DNA of 64,000 nt from Vitis vinifera. Its lineage: Eukaryota > Streptophyta > Magnoliopsida > Vitales > Vitaceae. Of this stretch, positions 10,595 to 22,440 are shown piece by piece. The DNA lies in the NCBI RefSeq assembly GCF_030704535.1, contig NC_081819.1:22106001-22170000 (forward strand), written 5' to 3'. The translations under genes were made by a program, and so were the position numbers. The notes under the pieces are model-generated. The model made no database searches, had not been told where the DNA came from, and worked only from the letters and a program-made list of their open reading frames with translations. How positions within the stretch are numbered: position 1 is the first letter of the stretch; each line of letters opens with the position of its first letter.

Positions 10595-12730
10595 GGCCGG
10601 TGAATTGGAGAAAGGAGGGATCGGCTGTGGGTGTGTGGGGTTGTTAAAGCACTCTTATATCATCGTGGGCTTGTGAGAGCCTTGAAATGTGTACTAATAC
10701 TGTTGAATATTAATTCACGAGGCTTTGTTCTTTAAGTCAATTTTTTTGGAAAATGATAAATAAATTAATATTTTCATCATATGCGAACAAATAAGATAAA
10801 AAAAAAAAATGGACTCAGAATCAATTAACTATCTTCACTAATGTTTAAAGTCATTTTTTATTTTAATAAATATTTTTAATTTGATTAATAACTTAAATTA
10901 AGTTATTAAATTATTTTAAGTCATTAAATTAATTTATCAAACATGTCATTACTAAATGATAAATTCTTGAACAAATTTATTATAAGTCGTTATTCCTTCC
11001 GTTCTTTTAGCATTTTCTTTAAGTATTTTTATAAGTTAATTATTTGGGAAATGTCGCAATTATTTAAAAGACTCCTTCTTGATATTAATTACTTAAGGTA
11101 ATTTAATTAATAATAATACCGAGTTTATATATTTGAGATAGTTAAAGATAATATTTATATCATTAAAATATAGTGTTTGAATGGTAAAAAATAACATATT
11201 TGATAAAAAAAATTATGAAATACTAATTATTTTTAAATAATAGATTAAAATTTGTATTTTATAAGTTTGAGTTTCTGTTTTGTAATTTTTTTTTCTTATG
11301 AATGGATGAAAACACGTTTTTTTTCCGATAAAATTTAGCCTCTCACGTGAAATATGCTACACGAATTTGTCACTCTCAAATGGCTAAATCAATTAATTTA
11401 GTCAACATTTTCCTGTGAATTCTTTGACTTCTAAACATTCTATTTCAATGGAAATGCAACCATATAAGTCAAGCAAACCAAACTCCTCCCCCAACAAATT
11501 ATTTATTTATTTTTACTAAAAGAATGTTAAATTATAGTAGAATCAAGACGACCGCCACCCTCTGAATTCATTTACCATGGACCAATTTATAACTAACATT
11601 AAAATACACAAATAAATAAAATAAAATATATGAATAGGCTTACGTGCTTAAATTCAGCTTATTTAAGAGGTAAGGTCCAATGTCAGTGGTAGATATCAAT
11701 ACTAACTTTTAATAGTATTTATTAGATAGATTTTCAAATATGGGTTTTATTAAAAAATAAAAAATAAATGTATACTTTTTTACAAATGTGACATCATTTT
11801 ATTTTAATTAATGTTTTTAAAATTATTCTTATTTTAAATATAGTGAATTATAAAAATATCTCCATATACTTTCACCATTGTAATTATTTATTATGCTCAT
11901 ACGACAAAAATTAAAAATTATTTGAAACATGACCTTGGAGGGTGCTTGTCTTTTTAGTTTACAAAAATAAAATCGTAGTTTATAATCGAAACTTTAACTT
12001 AAAATAAAATAATAATAATAATATGGTTTTTATATTGTAATAAAAATGTCATTTTGAATATAAGTTTGACAAAATAGTTAATTTTTTTTTTTATAAAAAT
12101 ACTATTTTGGCCCGAAACTCAATATCGAACTAGTTAAAAGTAAAATGAGAAAAAATAATAATAAAATCAAAATTGGAAAAATAGGATGCTCTCATATTCT
12201 TATTTCTAACAAGTAAAATACCTATAAATCTTAAACCTAAAACAAAAAATAATAATAATAAAATAAAAAATTTTAAGAATATATTTTGATAATAGATTGT
12301 TTTTTATAATAGATATTTTCAAATATTTTTTAGAGTATTTTTTAAAAATAATTTTAAAATAAAAAATGCATGGAAAACTTTTATATTGTATTTAAATTTT
12401 CAAATATAAGTTTATTTTTGAAAATAATTATAAAAATATTTTTCAAGCTGGTCTTTTGTGGATATTGACAAACGAGAGCCTTAATTTTGAATTTTATTAT
12501 TTGAAGATGAGAGAGTAATAAAAATATTTGAATTGTTATTATGTTAACTGGAGGTGGCCGCTGGGTGTTGACTTTTGGAGGTGCTAGATCGATTAAGATC
12601 CACCCTGACTTTTTTCAATCCTATCCAATAGAATTTTGCAACGTGTCATCGATCGGATCATCCCCTTATCCGAATCGCCCAATAAAATTTTGAAACGTGT
12701 CCGATTGGAAAAAGCATGTAAAAAAACCTG
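10595..12730. other. AT-rich intergenic DNA between the NHL gene and tRNA-Ala
   Basis: The first 60 bases are the NHL promoter. The rest is AT-rich with no supported ORF, only fragments of AT-rich MITE-like repeats (for instance about 10,830-10,990). Nothing else is recognised. Confidence 0.5.
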
Positions 12731-12803
12731 TGGAGATGCGGGGTATCGATCCCCTTACCTCTCGCATGCTAAGCGAGCGCTCTACCATCTGAGCTACATC
12801 CCC
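12731..12803 (-). tRNA. tRNA-Ala (AGC)
   Basis: Minus strand, 73 nt from 12,803 (GGGGATGTAGCTCAG...) to 12,731 with no encoded CCA and discriminator A. The 7-bp acceptor stem GGGGATG/CATCTCC closes with one G-T pair. The D-arm has GTAGCTCAGATGGTAGAGC (box A type), the anticodon loop reads TTAGCAT with anticodon AGC, and the T-arm has GGGGATCGATACCCC (box B GATCGATACC). No intron. It is followed at once on the minus strand by GGTTTTTTAC, a T-run suitable as a Pol III terminator. A nuclear cytosolic-type alanine tRNA that appears intact. Confidence 0.95.
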
Positions 12804-13435
12804 TGATGAGATTGAATTTTCTTTCTATAAATAATAAAAAAATAATGTTTTATTAATTTTTTTTTTAAGTAGTGGGAGATTTTCAGAAAGGGAAATATTT
12901 GTGTGATTAATAATGGTGTGGAATAAGATAAAATAAATAGTCTATCAAGAATAAATAGATCTACTAAATATATTGAATTATTTCTTAGACAAATATTTTA
13001 AAATCTTGTAAGTCTTTTTATTTCATAAAAAAAAATATTTAAGTAAATCAAATTAACCAAGTAATGCAATATTATATTTGGCTTTTGGAAAGTATGAAGG
13101 GCAAAAAAAATAATACTAAAAAAATGATTTTCTCATTTAGATATCAAGAAATAAAACACTAAAAAAAAGGGAATTTTTTTATAAGAATCCTTCTTCATTT
13201 TTCTTTTGGTTGAAAGAAAAATTAAGAAAATAAAAAAATTATTAGAAAAATAAATTTTTATATTTAATTTATCTCATATATATATATGAAAGAAAATAAA
13301 ATATAATTAAAATTAATTATAAATTTATATACATATTTTAATTATTTAATCTTTATATAAAATGAAAAATGAGTATGTTAGTCTTAGTCCAAAGATTTTT
13401 CTACTCATATTTTAATGATTACAAAATAAGATTAA
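12804..13435. other. AT-rich spacer
   Basis: Lies between the tRNA and the first solo LTR. Poly-A/T runs and short repeats only. I see no gene. Confidence 0.5.
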
Positions 13436-14106
13436 TGTAAGGGCTACTCCCAAACGCACACATGGCAACCCGTAGAGCATTCCTCCATGGGACACGTGGC
13501 ATTTCAACTCTCTATCCAGATTCCCTCAAGGGGGCATACGATATTCTTAAACTCGTCATCCAAACGACCCTACTCTCTTGTCTGGACATATTGTCCAAAC
13601 CCAACACTAGCGTCTTAACCAAAAGCCTTAGCCGCGAAACGCAGGCCATCCTTGTCTACACTGCCAGGAGCACGCTTGACGGGATCATCCTGAGTCACTT
13701 CAGGCAACCTGTCACAGCCTACACCCCACCACCTGCAGAGCAAAAGGACAGGGATGGCAGCAAGTCATCCCTCCCACCATTTCTGACAGTCGCCTGCAGA
13801 ACAATGATAGCTCTGCCACCACATCAGCACCATCATGACAAGTCAAAAAGTTTTCCCACCATTAAAGGGGACAGAACTTCTGACATTATAAAAATGCCCT
13901 CATACAGTGAAAGAAGGCAAACTTTCTTACTCAAAAAATAGGAAAAACTAAATATGAGGAGGAAGGCTAACAAAACCATCGGAGGGTGTGTTCAGACCCC
14001 CTGTCCGGACATTTTTTGCAAGTTGATTGAAGCGAGTATCATCTTCAATTGAAAAGGTGCGTCCATCTGGTGACCGCGATAGTCCCAGTAACGCGAGGCT
14101 TCAACA
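13436..14106 (+). mobile_element. Solo LTR of an LTR retrotransposon
   Basis: A 671-bp unit that starts TGTAAGGGCTAC, ends CTTCAACA and is flanked on both sides by the 5-bp direct repeat ATTAA (13,431-13,435 and 14,107-14,111), the target duplication of one integration. It has TG...CA ends, a TATA-like CATTATAAAAATG near 13,885 and a GC-richer make-up than its AT-rich surroundings. No internal region, primer site or polypurine tract remains, so it is a solo LTR left by LTR-LTR recombination. A 159-residue ORF lies inside it (13,462-13,941) and is not taken as a gene. It is related in ends and in a CATCGGAGGGTG block to the element at 15,277-16,082. A Gypsy-type origin is plausible but not shown. 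The perfect target duplication suggests it is not ancient. Confidence 0.85.
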
Positions 14107-14226
14107 ATTAAGTATATTAATAAATTTAAATCATGTAAAGTTTTCAAGTTTTAATCATAGATTTAAAAAAAAAGCTTAATCAACCTTTAAAGAAAATCCA
14201 ATGATATGGAAATGTATATTCCTTAA

Positions 14227-14537
14227 GGATAGGTTTGGTTCCTAAAAAATATTAGGGAAATAAGAAAAATTTTAAAAAAATAATAATAATTTTTTTCATA
14301 TTTGATTGTACTATAAAAAAAATATAAAAGAAAATAAAATATATTTAAATTTTATATATTTTAAAATTATTTAATCTTGTCATAATAAAGAGAAATAAGT
14401 AAAATGAGTTTAAAAAAAAGATAAAAATAATTTATTAAATATAAACTTTTATTTATTTACTTTTTATTTATTTATACTTTTCGTTTCTATTTTATTTTAT
14501 TCGCATATTCCTTCAATTTTTTTTTAGAACCAAACAT
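14227..14537. mobile_element. MITE (family with TATGTTTGGTTC ends)
   Basis: An AT-rich unit of about 310 bp with inverted ends: ATAGGTTTGGTTCCT at the left and the reverse complement of CTATGTTTGGTTCT at the right. The same type of unit occurs at 16,957-17,215, 36,215-36,490 and 36,750-37,075. It has no coding capacity. Confidence 0.55.
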
Positions 14538-14579
14538 AGTGTAAAGATTTAAAAGTGTGTAGAAAATCTATACTATGAT

Positions 14580-14728
14580 TTCCCAAGTTGCACTTAGGTC
14601 TAAAATATTTTTCATACACAAACATCATTTTAATCTTAAAAATGGAAATCTATAAGATGATTTTCCACGGTACACTCAAGTTTAAAATATTTTTCATGCA
14701 CAAATATAGTTTTAATCTTAAAAATGGA
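14580..14728. repeat. Two-copy tandem repeat, period about 81 bp
   Basis: Two adjacent copies share TTTCCCA/TTTTCCA, then TAAAATATTTTTCAT, then TTTTAATCTTAAAAATGGA, at about 14,580-14,646 and 14,661-14,728. They sit between the two solo LTRs in otherwise featureless AT-rich DNA (14,538-15,276). Confidence 0.6.
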
Positions 14729-15276
14729 TAAATTTTTGTTTTAATTGAAACCTTAAACTAAATTTAAATGTATAAAAATAATTTATTAAATTTAAATTAT
14801 GTATATTTATTTTATTTTTCAAAACTCAAACATAAGATAACTAACGATGAGGAAAAGTATGAGGAATTCAATTATTTAATTTTAATTTCCTTAATTATGA
14901 AATTTTGAAAAATATTATAAAAAATTGTGAGAAATATTTTTGATAAAAAAAATAGATATTAAATAAAAGAAATGAAAAAAAAAAATAAATTTCCACATTT
15001 TTTGTGATTTTTCAAATTTTATTTTCATGTTTAAATTTTTTTTTTAAAAAAATTTGACTAACTTTCATGACCAATATAATTTTCGGCTCCAATTTTTTCA
15101 CTTAATAAACTCGTTTATAAGATATTTATACGAGTAACATGCTCTAAAAAAAATAAATATAATTTAATTTAAAATCGTTTTATGTCAATATTTTCAATAG
15201 AAATAAAAATTAGAGAAATATTATGTCACTTTAAAAAATAAAAATAAAAAACTTAATATAAAATTAGAGAAATATT

Positions 15277-16082
15277 TGTTGTCACCTCGCGTATCAGGTT
15301 GTCCAAGTTACTGCTAGAGGGATGAACACGCGATTCTCAACACATAAAGGGTTCTTGATTCAGTGGTCGCACCTGCAAAAAGGCATCCGGACAGGGTGTC
15401 CGGACGCACCCTCCGATGGTTTTGTTAGCCATGGTAGGAAAGAGGAATATAAATTAGTTGACCTTTTACTAGGTATCAAAAGGTTACCAGGAGGTCCCTT
15501 TCTTCTTCGTGCGAAGGTATATATATACAGCTGCAGGGGTACTGTTCCTCTCATTAATGGTGAGGAGATATTTTATGCTGTGATGATGACAATAGGTGTC
15601 AGTAAGAGCATTATCACCCTACGAATGACTGTCAGAAACCATGGTAGGTTACGCGACTGTCAGAGATCGTGGGAAGGTGATCATGTAGAATGATCGTGGG
15701 AAGTGACTTGCTATCACTTCATCTTGTCTTCTCACTCTGCAGGTGACAAGATGTGGGTCATGGCTGCTTGTTGTGATTGCGTGTAAGACTCGCTTTACTT
15801 TGATTGACCATCCAGACGATTTATATCCGGATGGCTCATGCTGATTATCCGGATGTGTTGTGGAGACTATCCGGATGTCTACGCTCTGCCAGCGTCGTTT
15901 GCTCTTCCTTGGATAGGAGAAGATGAAACGTCGTTTGCCTTTTCTTGAGGCGGTCCGGATAGGATAACTGTACCATGCATATCCTTAGGGGAATCCGGAT
16001 AATGATGGTTCGGCTGATAACACGTGTCACGCGTCACTATGAGCTGCGTGCCACGTGTTTCCCAAGGGGAGGGGTCCCTACA
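15277..16082 (-). mobile_element. Solo LTR of a related LTR retrotransposon, reverse orientation
   Basis: An 806-bp unit with plus-strand ends TGTTGTCACC and GGTCCCTACA, so on the minus strand it starts TGTAGGGACC and ends GGTGACAACA. It is flanked by the perfect 5-bp duplication ATATT (15,272-15,276 and 16,083-16,087). On the minus strand it carries a TATA box (CTGTATATATATACC) near 15,530, several ATCCGGAT-type palindromes, and blocks shared with the element at 13,436-14,106 near its 3' end. Only the LTR remains. ORFs within it (for example 15,322-15,693) are not genes. Confidence 0.85.
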
Positions 16083-16239
16083 ATATTATTTAGTTCATTT
16101 TCATATTCCTCTATTAATATCTATCCATTCATATTCTATTAACAAAATTCAACAATTTCAATCATTGTTTCCAAGAGAGAGAGAGAGTAAAAAAAATTTT
16201 GGAGGGAGAAAGGAAAATTGAAAAACAATCTAAATTGGC

Positions 16240-18020
16240 AATCCAATTATTGTAGGGGAAGTAGAATTCCACAGCACAAAAGTTTGCAAATACAGTGATG
16301 AACGATCTTGTTGAGTTCTGTAGACCTTAAAAGTATGTCATGGAAGTCTCCTTGCCTGAGATTCCAAGAATGACCTGCACCAAAAAACAAAGAAGAAAAA
16401 ATTGTCAGGGTGGTTTTGTAATTTACCAATTCATCTATGGAGGAAAAACTTGCCTTGCTTTGAGTAAATATTGGCCGGGTCGGATTAGAGGATGTGGATT
16501 AGCTGCATTCTGAATAAAGGATTTAGAATATTAAAAAAAAAAAAAAAATTTAGGAAGAAGAAGGGCATGATAGTCATTACAATTTTCCAGCCACATTCAG
16601 TTTGACACCCAGCACAGTTAACGGCGGCCAATCGCATCTGAAGGTTTTCCCCCTCGTGATCAAGTAAAAAACTACCATTAATTCGAATCTCTGCTGCTTC
16701 TATTTGGTACACATTCCTTCTGCAATTAATCACGATTTCTTTAAAAAATAATTTCACTTTAATGTAGTGTTTATTTTTTTGTTAAATAAAAAAAATCAAA
16801 ATATTTAACTTTTTCTATTCGCCTAAAAATAATTAATTGATATCAATCAATATAATTAAATTAAACTTATTGATTACAATTTCACTTTAATTATGTTGGT
16901 TATTATCAATAAGGTACTTTTTTCTATTCAATAAAAAAACAAACACCACTTAAGTCATGTTTGGTTCTCGATAATGCTAAAAAAAGAAAATAAATAAATA
17001 TATAAAAAAATATTTTTTCATATTTTGTTATCTTATAAATAATATAATTAGATATATTTACATTTTAAATATTTTTAATTAATTTAATTTTATATTAAAA
17101 AATTAAAACAAATAAAAAATGTTTGAAATAAGAAAAAAAATAATTTACTTACTTCAAGTTTATTTTTTATTTTTATTATTTTTTCCATGTATTTCCTGTG
17201 ATTTTTCTAGAATCAAAGGTAGAAGTTTGACTTTTTCTATTTAGTAAAAATTTTATAATAAATTATGAAAAAGTAGAAAAACAAATTACCTAAATTATGA
17301 AAATAAATTAATTTAAACAAACACCTCGTAATCTCATTAGGAATGAGAAAAAAGATAAGAACGAAAATCTTACGCTGTATCGAAGAGCCTAACGATCACA
17401 TTAGGTGGATTCTGATGATCAGAGAACTGCAAGCAAAGATTGCAGTAACAACCAATTTGGTAAAACTTTTCTAAGATTGAAAAAAAAAACAAACAGAAAG
17501 AAGTACATTTGCATGAAGCTGTGAGCGGTCTGTGAAGAATGTTAAGCATGAGTTACATCCGTAGACAATGGCGCGTGTGTTGTTCATTTTCCGAGAAAAT
17601 TAACTTGAATACTACTTCTCCTGATCACAAAGAAAGAATGATGATAAAGAGTTGTTTGGATACCAAGAAAGTGTTGAATGCGAAAAAGCAACTACTCTTA
17701 CCGCAAAATATGCTGGGAAAAAAAATCGATGAAAGAAAGTGATCATGCTTATATATGAAAAGGATTGCACCTGATTAATATTCCAAAGAAAAAGGAAAAG
17801 AGATCGATCAGAAATGTCAGGAGACTTCTTGATGGATGTTTCTTTATTATTGAGATCGGATGTAGGAAGGTACCTGATTGGCGAAGAATTAGAACAACAA
17901 ACACAGTGAGAGAATGAAAGAGAAACTGAAAGAGAGAAGTGGCTTCGATTTTTCCCGAGAAAGTGAGAATGAAAGAGAGAAATGGAGGGAGAGTTGGTTA
18001 CTGATTTATAGGAAATTAAA
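16240..18020 (-). ncRNA. Possible spliced non-coding transcript (unproven)
   Basis: On the minus strand there is a CT-rich 5'-UTR-like stretch ending in a strong donor (AATCAG/GTACC, exon end 17,874), then a 53-nt exon with good borders (17,426-17,374; TTGCTTGCAG acceptor, GTAAGA donor), then acceptor-like sites near 16,720 and 16,375. The first block has no ATG, and the only ATG in the 53-nt exon is followed at once by a stop, so it would be non-coding. The evidence is splice-site shape only. Confidence 0.2.
16957..17215. mobile_element. MITE (TATGTTTGGTTC-end family)
   Basis: Begins with CATGTTTGGTTCTCG, is AT-rich throughout and ends TTTTCTAGAATCAAAG, a decayed version of the inverted end. 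It resembles the units at 14,227 and 36,215-37,075. It lies in what would be an intron of the doubtful transcript. Confidence 0.4.
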
Positions 18021-18349
18021 ACAGTTACTTATAATCTCAACGATGGTAATGAGTATAAACAGATTCTTGTTAGGTTATACGCCTATATGTTTACCATGTC
18101 ATCAGGTGACTTTCATTTTATTTATTTTTTAATATTATTTTTTCAGCCACATATTTCATAGATTTTCATTTACGTCGGTGCTAAATATTATTTAAATGTT
18201 TAGAACGGTTGAGTATTAGATTATCTATAAAAAATAATATATATAATCGCTGAATTAAGAAATCATTAGATAGTGGGAAAGTATCGGAAACATGATATTA
18301 TACTCTCCTCCAAAATCAATGAAAGTTTGTTGAATTAACTTAATGACTT

Positions 18350-18720
18350 GAAGTAATTTAATGTTTTAATGACTTAATTTATAATAATTTTTTTTATAAA
18401 CATAGTTCTAGTTTTAAGTAAAAATAAATTAACTCTTTTGATTTAATACTTAAATAATTTTTAACTTTAAGTTGTGATATTAAATTATTTTAACAAATAT
18501 ACTTAATCTATTTAATAACTTAAACTAAATTACTAAATCACTTTAAGTTATTAAGTTAGTGGATATTTGGTAAAACTTAATACTTGATTTAAGTTGACTT
18601 TAAATTAAATTATATTTAAATTGGTGACTTAAAACTTATTACTTAATTTTTATTTTAAGTATTAAGATCGTTTAATCAAATTAATTTAAAATTTATTCTA
18701 AATCATCAAATTAACATATT
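18350..18720. repeat. AT-rich MITE-like repeat
   Basis: Rich in TTAAGTTAAATT, TAATTTAAAATTTATT and ACTTAAGTT-type motifs, with parts repeated at about 6,830-7,080. Likely an old non-autonomous DNA element; the ends are not clear. Confidence 0.35.
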
Positions 18721-19480
18721 TAACTTTAAAAAAAAATTAAAATTTTCATGAGATTCATTAAACACCACAAAAAAACCCAAAAAGTAACAGAATATTATCC
18801 CGTCAAAACAAGTAATAAAAAAATAAAAAATCAATTATATACTTCGCATATTTTTATTTTCGTTCTTTTTTTTTTTCTCCCTATTATTATATTTTATCAT
18901 GGTTTTTCACAATATACTTGACAAAGTGGTTAGAGGAGGGGACATGGTGACATTTAGGCCATTATAAGTATACCATCCAATTTAATTAGTTGAATGGGGT
19001 ACCATGAGATTAAGGCCGTAATTTTGACAAAAATATTTATTTATTTATTTAGAAATCAATTTTTAGATAGTATTATTATTATTAGCTGTACGAGTAGAGG
19101 AAGGTGAACAGAATTTATTAACAAATCATGCTAATCTTTTATTTTTTTTCGATATATGAGTAGTTGTTTTGATTTTCCAAACACCCACACAGCATATAAA
19201 CTGAATGGAAATATAAAGATTTTATTTTGTTTTTTTTTCGTAAAAAAGGAAAATGAAATTATATTTAACCAAAAACGTGGGAACCTCAAACTAAGGCAGC
19301 TTGATCACCAAGTCGGAGATCGACTTTGCCAAACATGGTCTTATTGGCTTCTCCAAAGTCAAAAGCAAAAAACATGAAAAGTCAAACTTGCATGAGATTC
19401 ATTTTAACAGCACGAAAACACAGAAAGTAACGTGACATTTCGCCATGCATAAAAACAAGAAAAAGAGAGGAGCGGATCTA
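18720..19480. repeat. Downstream flank of a LEA14 duplication unit whose gene is missing
   Basis: Two blocks match, in the same order, the DNA downstream of the LEA14 gene at 27.5 kb. The first is 18,720-19,020 (compare 26,930-27,190), sharing GAGATTCATTAAACA and TTTAATTAGTTG(G/A)ATG. The second is 19,305-19,480 (compare 27,330-27,490), sharing GGAGATCGACTTTGCCAAA, AAAGTCAAACTTGCATGAG and ACACAGAAAGTAAC. In the other units the last LEA14 exon follows directly. Here the match stops at about 19,480 and no LEA14 coding sequence is found. This is the relic of a fourth unit. Confidence 0.65.
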
Positions 19481-19747
19481 CCCAACACGAAAATACAACC
19501 ACCACCTCGTACTTACCCAACACCATCAAATATGAAAATTCAAGCCTTGCAAGAGATTTATTCAAAACCACACATCCAAAATCAAGGTACAATCATGAAA
19601 ATTCAAATTACTTGCATGAAACACTCATCAAACAAAACAAAAAAAACACACGGAAGTAACACGATACATATTGCTCCACAAATTAAAACCAGTAATCAAA
19701 CAAGAGATGGAAGGAGAGTGAAGCCATCAAAGAGGCATCTGGATTAG

Positions 19748-20968
19748 GGTTCAAAATCTCGGTCGATATCGGTATGACTCGGTCGAGTCGTATCCGCCTT
19801 GACCATGGTTGGTACGAGATCGATACCCAAGTTGGAAGTTTTGTCAACTTGCATGTGAACAAACTCGGTTGAATTGAAGATAAATGAACAGTCTCAAAGT
19901 GAATCTCATGGAAACGTTGAGACAACTCCAAGATCATGTTGAAGCTAAGTTATTTGGGTAATTGGTAATGGAAAAAAAGGTAACATTAGAGTAGAAATGG
20001 TGGAGAAGATGAGAGGATCAAAACCCACAAAAATAAAAAATATAGATTACAGAGAGTTAGAACCCTGCATCTTGGAGTCGCTGGCCAGGTCGAAGAAGCA
20101 CACTTGCTTGTTCGGATCCCCCAAGTTCCTGCCGGAGATGGAATTGAGTGACATGAGGAGGAGGCAGAGTCGCTAGACTCCGGCACCGCTATTACCAATG
20201 GAGAACAACGATGAGGTGGTTGATGGAAGTGGGAGAAGAGAGAAATGGGTCTGCGAAGGAGCTGGTTGAGAGGAGAAATGGGTATATTGAGAGAGAGATA
20301 GGTGTTTGATCGGTCAATGACGGTTATGGGTATTTAATAGAGATGAGGATTTAGGTTTTAAATAATATACATTTGTTTTTTAAGTAGATAATGAGTATTT
20401 AGTGGGGATTTGGGTTTTAAATAATTTGATGAAAATTATAATGATAAAAAATGAATAATGAATATTAGACTTATATCAAATAAATAGGAAATGAATATTT
20501 ATATAAAAATTAAAATTAAGAAAAAACAGATTTATTTTTTTTAAAGATGAATCATGGTTTTATTTTTTTAATAATTAAAAGTATTTTTTTAAAAAATTCA
20601 AAATATTTAATTTTAAAAAAATATTAAAAAAATTTACTTTTTATTATTTTCATCTTCAATAAGAAACATTTATTATCAAGTGATTAAATTAAAATATTTT
20701 TAGAGATTTTTAATATTATTATAAATCATCCCAAAAATATGCTTTTATTATAATTTGAATAATTTTAATATAATAGAAGTTTATTTTATTAATTTTTCAC
20801 TCTGCTTATTTGTGTTTAATTTTTTTTAATAATTTTCATAATTTTTTAAAATTATTTTAAACTCTTAAATTATAATTTTTTGCTTATCACCCAATACTGA
20901 TCCAAGATACCGAGACCGATGTGCCTCAGGACCTCTCAAGTCAATGACCGATACTGCGACTTTGAACT
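19748..20968. mobile_element. TIR-type DNA element, possibly with a captured gene fragment
   Basis: The left end GTTCAAAATCTCGGTCGATA and the reverse complement of the right end (GTTCAAAGTCGCAGTATCGG) form an imperfect inverted repeat of about 30 bp, each followed by more TATCGGT/GACTCGGTC-type motifs. The element sits where the LEA14 coding exons would be in the gene-less unit. The interior is GC-richer and contains an exon-like stretch (20,064-20,154). No transposase is seen. I could not find clear target duplications, so the boundaries are approximate. Confidence 0.4.
20064..20154 (-). pseudogene. Exon-like fragment, possible captured first exon
   Basis: On the minus strand an ATG at 20,154 opens 30 codons (MSLNSISGRNLG, then PNKQVCFFDLASDSKMQ) and runs into a possible donor (CAGG/GTTCTAAC). 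It is preceded by a CT-rich, UTR-like stretch with an in-frame stop just upstream. Codon use and base composition differ from the AT-rich setting. I do not recognise the parent gene, and no following exon is seen on the minus side. It may be a gene fragment carried by the surrounding TIR element. Confidence 0.3.
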
Positions 20969-21094
20969 ATGCATGACATCCTTCCATATGCTAGAAAAGA
21001 TAATTAAAAAAAAAAATGAATCACAGATTTATTGGTTTTGGTTTTGTCCGCTATTTATATATATATATATTTGTTTTCATTTTTTACGGCCTTA

Positions 21095-21361
21095 CGTGGG
21101 AGAGTTTCTCAAATTAGTGAAGGTGCTCGTGATTCTGGGTATGTGGATTTAAAGAATAGCACAATATGAGTTGTTTGTAAAACTCAATAATTATATCTAA
21201 TTCTATCATCGATAATATTTTTTAAGATATAATATAATGGTTTTCTCTTATTTGTGAATATAGGTATAGTTAATAGAACCACATTAAAACTCTGTGTACC
21301 TTTAATTGTTTTATCTTTATGTTTTTTAATTAATATTATTTGTATTAAAATTTTTGACACA
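21095..21361 (+). mobile_element. Copia-type LTR remnant
   Basis: Starts GTGGGAGAGTTTCTCAAATT, similar to the LTR starts at 42,133 (TGTTGGGAAGTG) and 61,206 (minus). It contains GAACCACATTAAAACTCTG, the typical pre-3'-end motif of plant Copia LTRs, and ends near TTTTTGACACA. It is shortened compared with its relatives and inserted in the upstream flank of the gene-less LEA14 unit. An old fossil; only LTR sequence remains. Confidence 0.45.
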
Positions 21362-21419
21362 ACACTTTATATGATTTTTATTTTTATTTTTTGTTTTTTA
21401 GTTTTAGCTTGAAGTTGAA

Positions 21420-22440
21420 TTTGAATTGGGAATATTAAGATTATGTAATATGATTAGATATAAAGTAATTTATAAATCAATATCAAGCTTCTAACAAAAA
21501 TAGTATTTTGTATTTCATTAAATATAAAAAATTTTCATAAATTTTATTGTATAGATAAAAATTAAATTTAATGCCAAGATAATAATTTTTAAAGGTATTG
21601 TTTGTATTATATACTTTTCATCAAACATCACAAGATAATTTGAAATAGTTTTTTGTTTTTTTCTTTAACTGTAACTAAGGTTGAACTAAAAATAATTGCA
21701 TGCATGTGCGAAAGTAAAACTTACATGAGAAGCAACATTTTTGTCACCCTCATATTAAATTATTTTCTCACATCTAAGACCTTGTTTGGTTCATGAAATA
21801 GAAATAATAAGAATAATGCTTTTTTTGAAAAATTCATGTTAGGAACATGTATTGTCCATGTCTATAATGGGATATATCATGTTGCCAAGTTGAAAATAGA
21901 TATCCATTCTTATTAGCTCCTTAACTTGAAGTTGAAGTTAGATGTAAGCTCTGAAAGATTAATATTATAAAAGTTTAATTAAATATAAAGTAATTCATAA
22001 ATCAAAATAATACTGGAATAAAAGTAATATTTTGTATTTTATTAAATTATAATTTTTTTAATAAAATCAATTACATAAATACCAATTAAACGTCAGTGTC
22101 AAAATAATAATTTTTAAAAGGTATTGTTTATATTATACACGTTTCATTAAACATCGAATCATGGTTTGAAATAAGTTTTTGTTTTTTTAACTTTAATTAA
22201 AGTTGAACATAAAGTAATTTCATGCATATTCCAAAATAAGAAGTATCATTTTTGTCATTCTCATATTAAACTTTTTCCTAAACTCCAAGACCTTGTTTGG
22301 TTCATGAAATACTAACAATAGGAATCATGCATTTATTGAAAACTTCATGTGAGGAACAAGTATTGTCCATAAATCATGTGCCAAGTTGGAACAAGATAAA
22401 TCCATTTTTATTAAATATTTGGATAATTCATGTGTCAAGT
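21420..22440. repeat. Two-copy direct duplication of LEA14-unit upstream flank, about 510 bp each
   Basis: The blocks at about 21,420-21,930 and 21,930-22,440 share GAAGTTGAA, TTTTTAAAGGTATTGTTT, CTTGTTTGGTTCATGAAAT, AACA(T/A)GTATTGTCCAT and GCCAAGTTG in the same order. Weaker versions of the first half occur upstream of the intact genes (about 24,490-24,790 and 28,610-28,690), which marks them as flanks of the same duplication unit. Confidence 0.6.

Noticed and set aside
13462-13941. A 159-residue plus-strand ORF
   Set aside because: It lies entirely inside a solo LTR with TG...CA ends and a 5-bp target duplication. No protein family is recognisable and its composition is that of the LTR.
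15322-15693. A 123-residue plus-strand ORF
   Set aside because: Inside the second solo LTR and antisense to its promoter; not a gene.
16485-16757. A 90-residue minus-strand ORF containing an exon-like piece
   Set aside because: No homology recognised, AT-rich ends and no consistent gene model around it. Kept only as part of the doubtful non-coding transcript.
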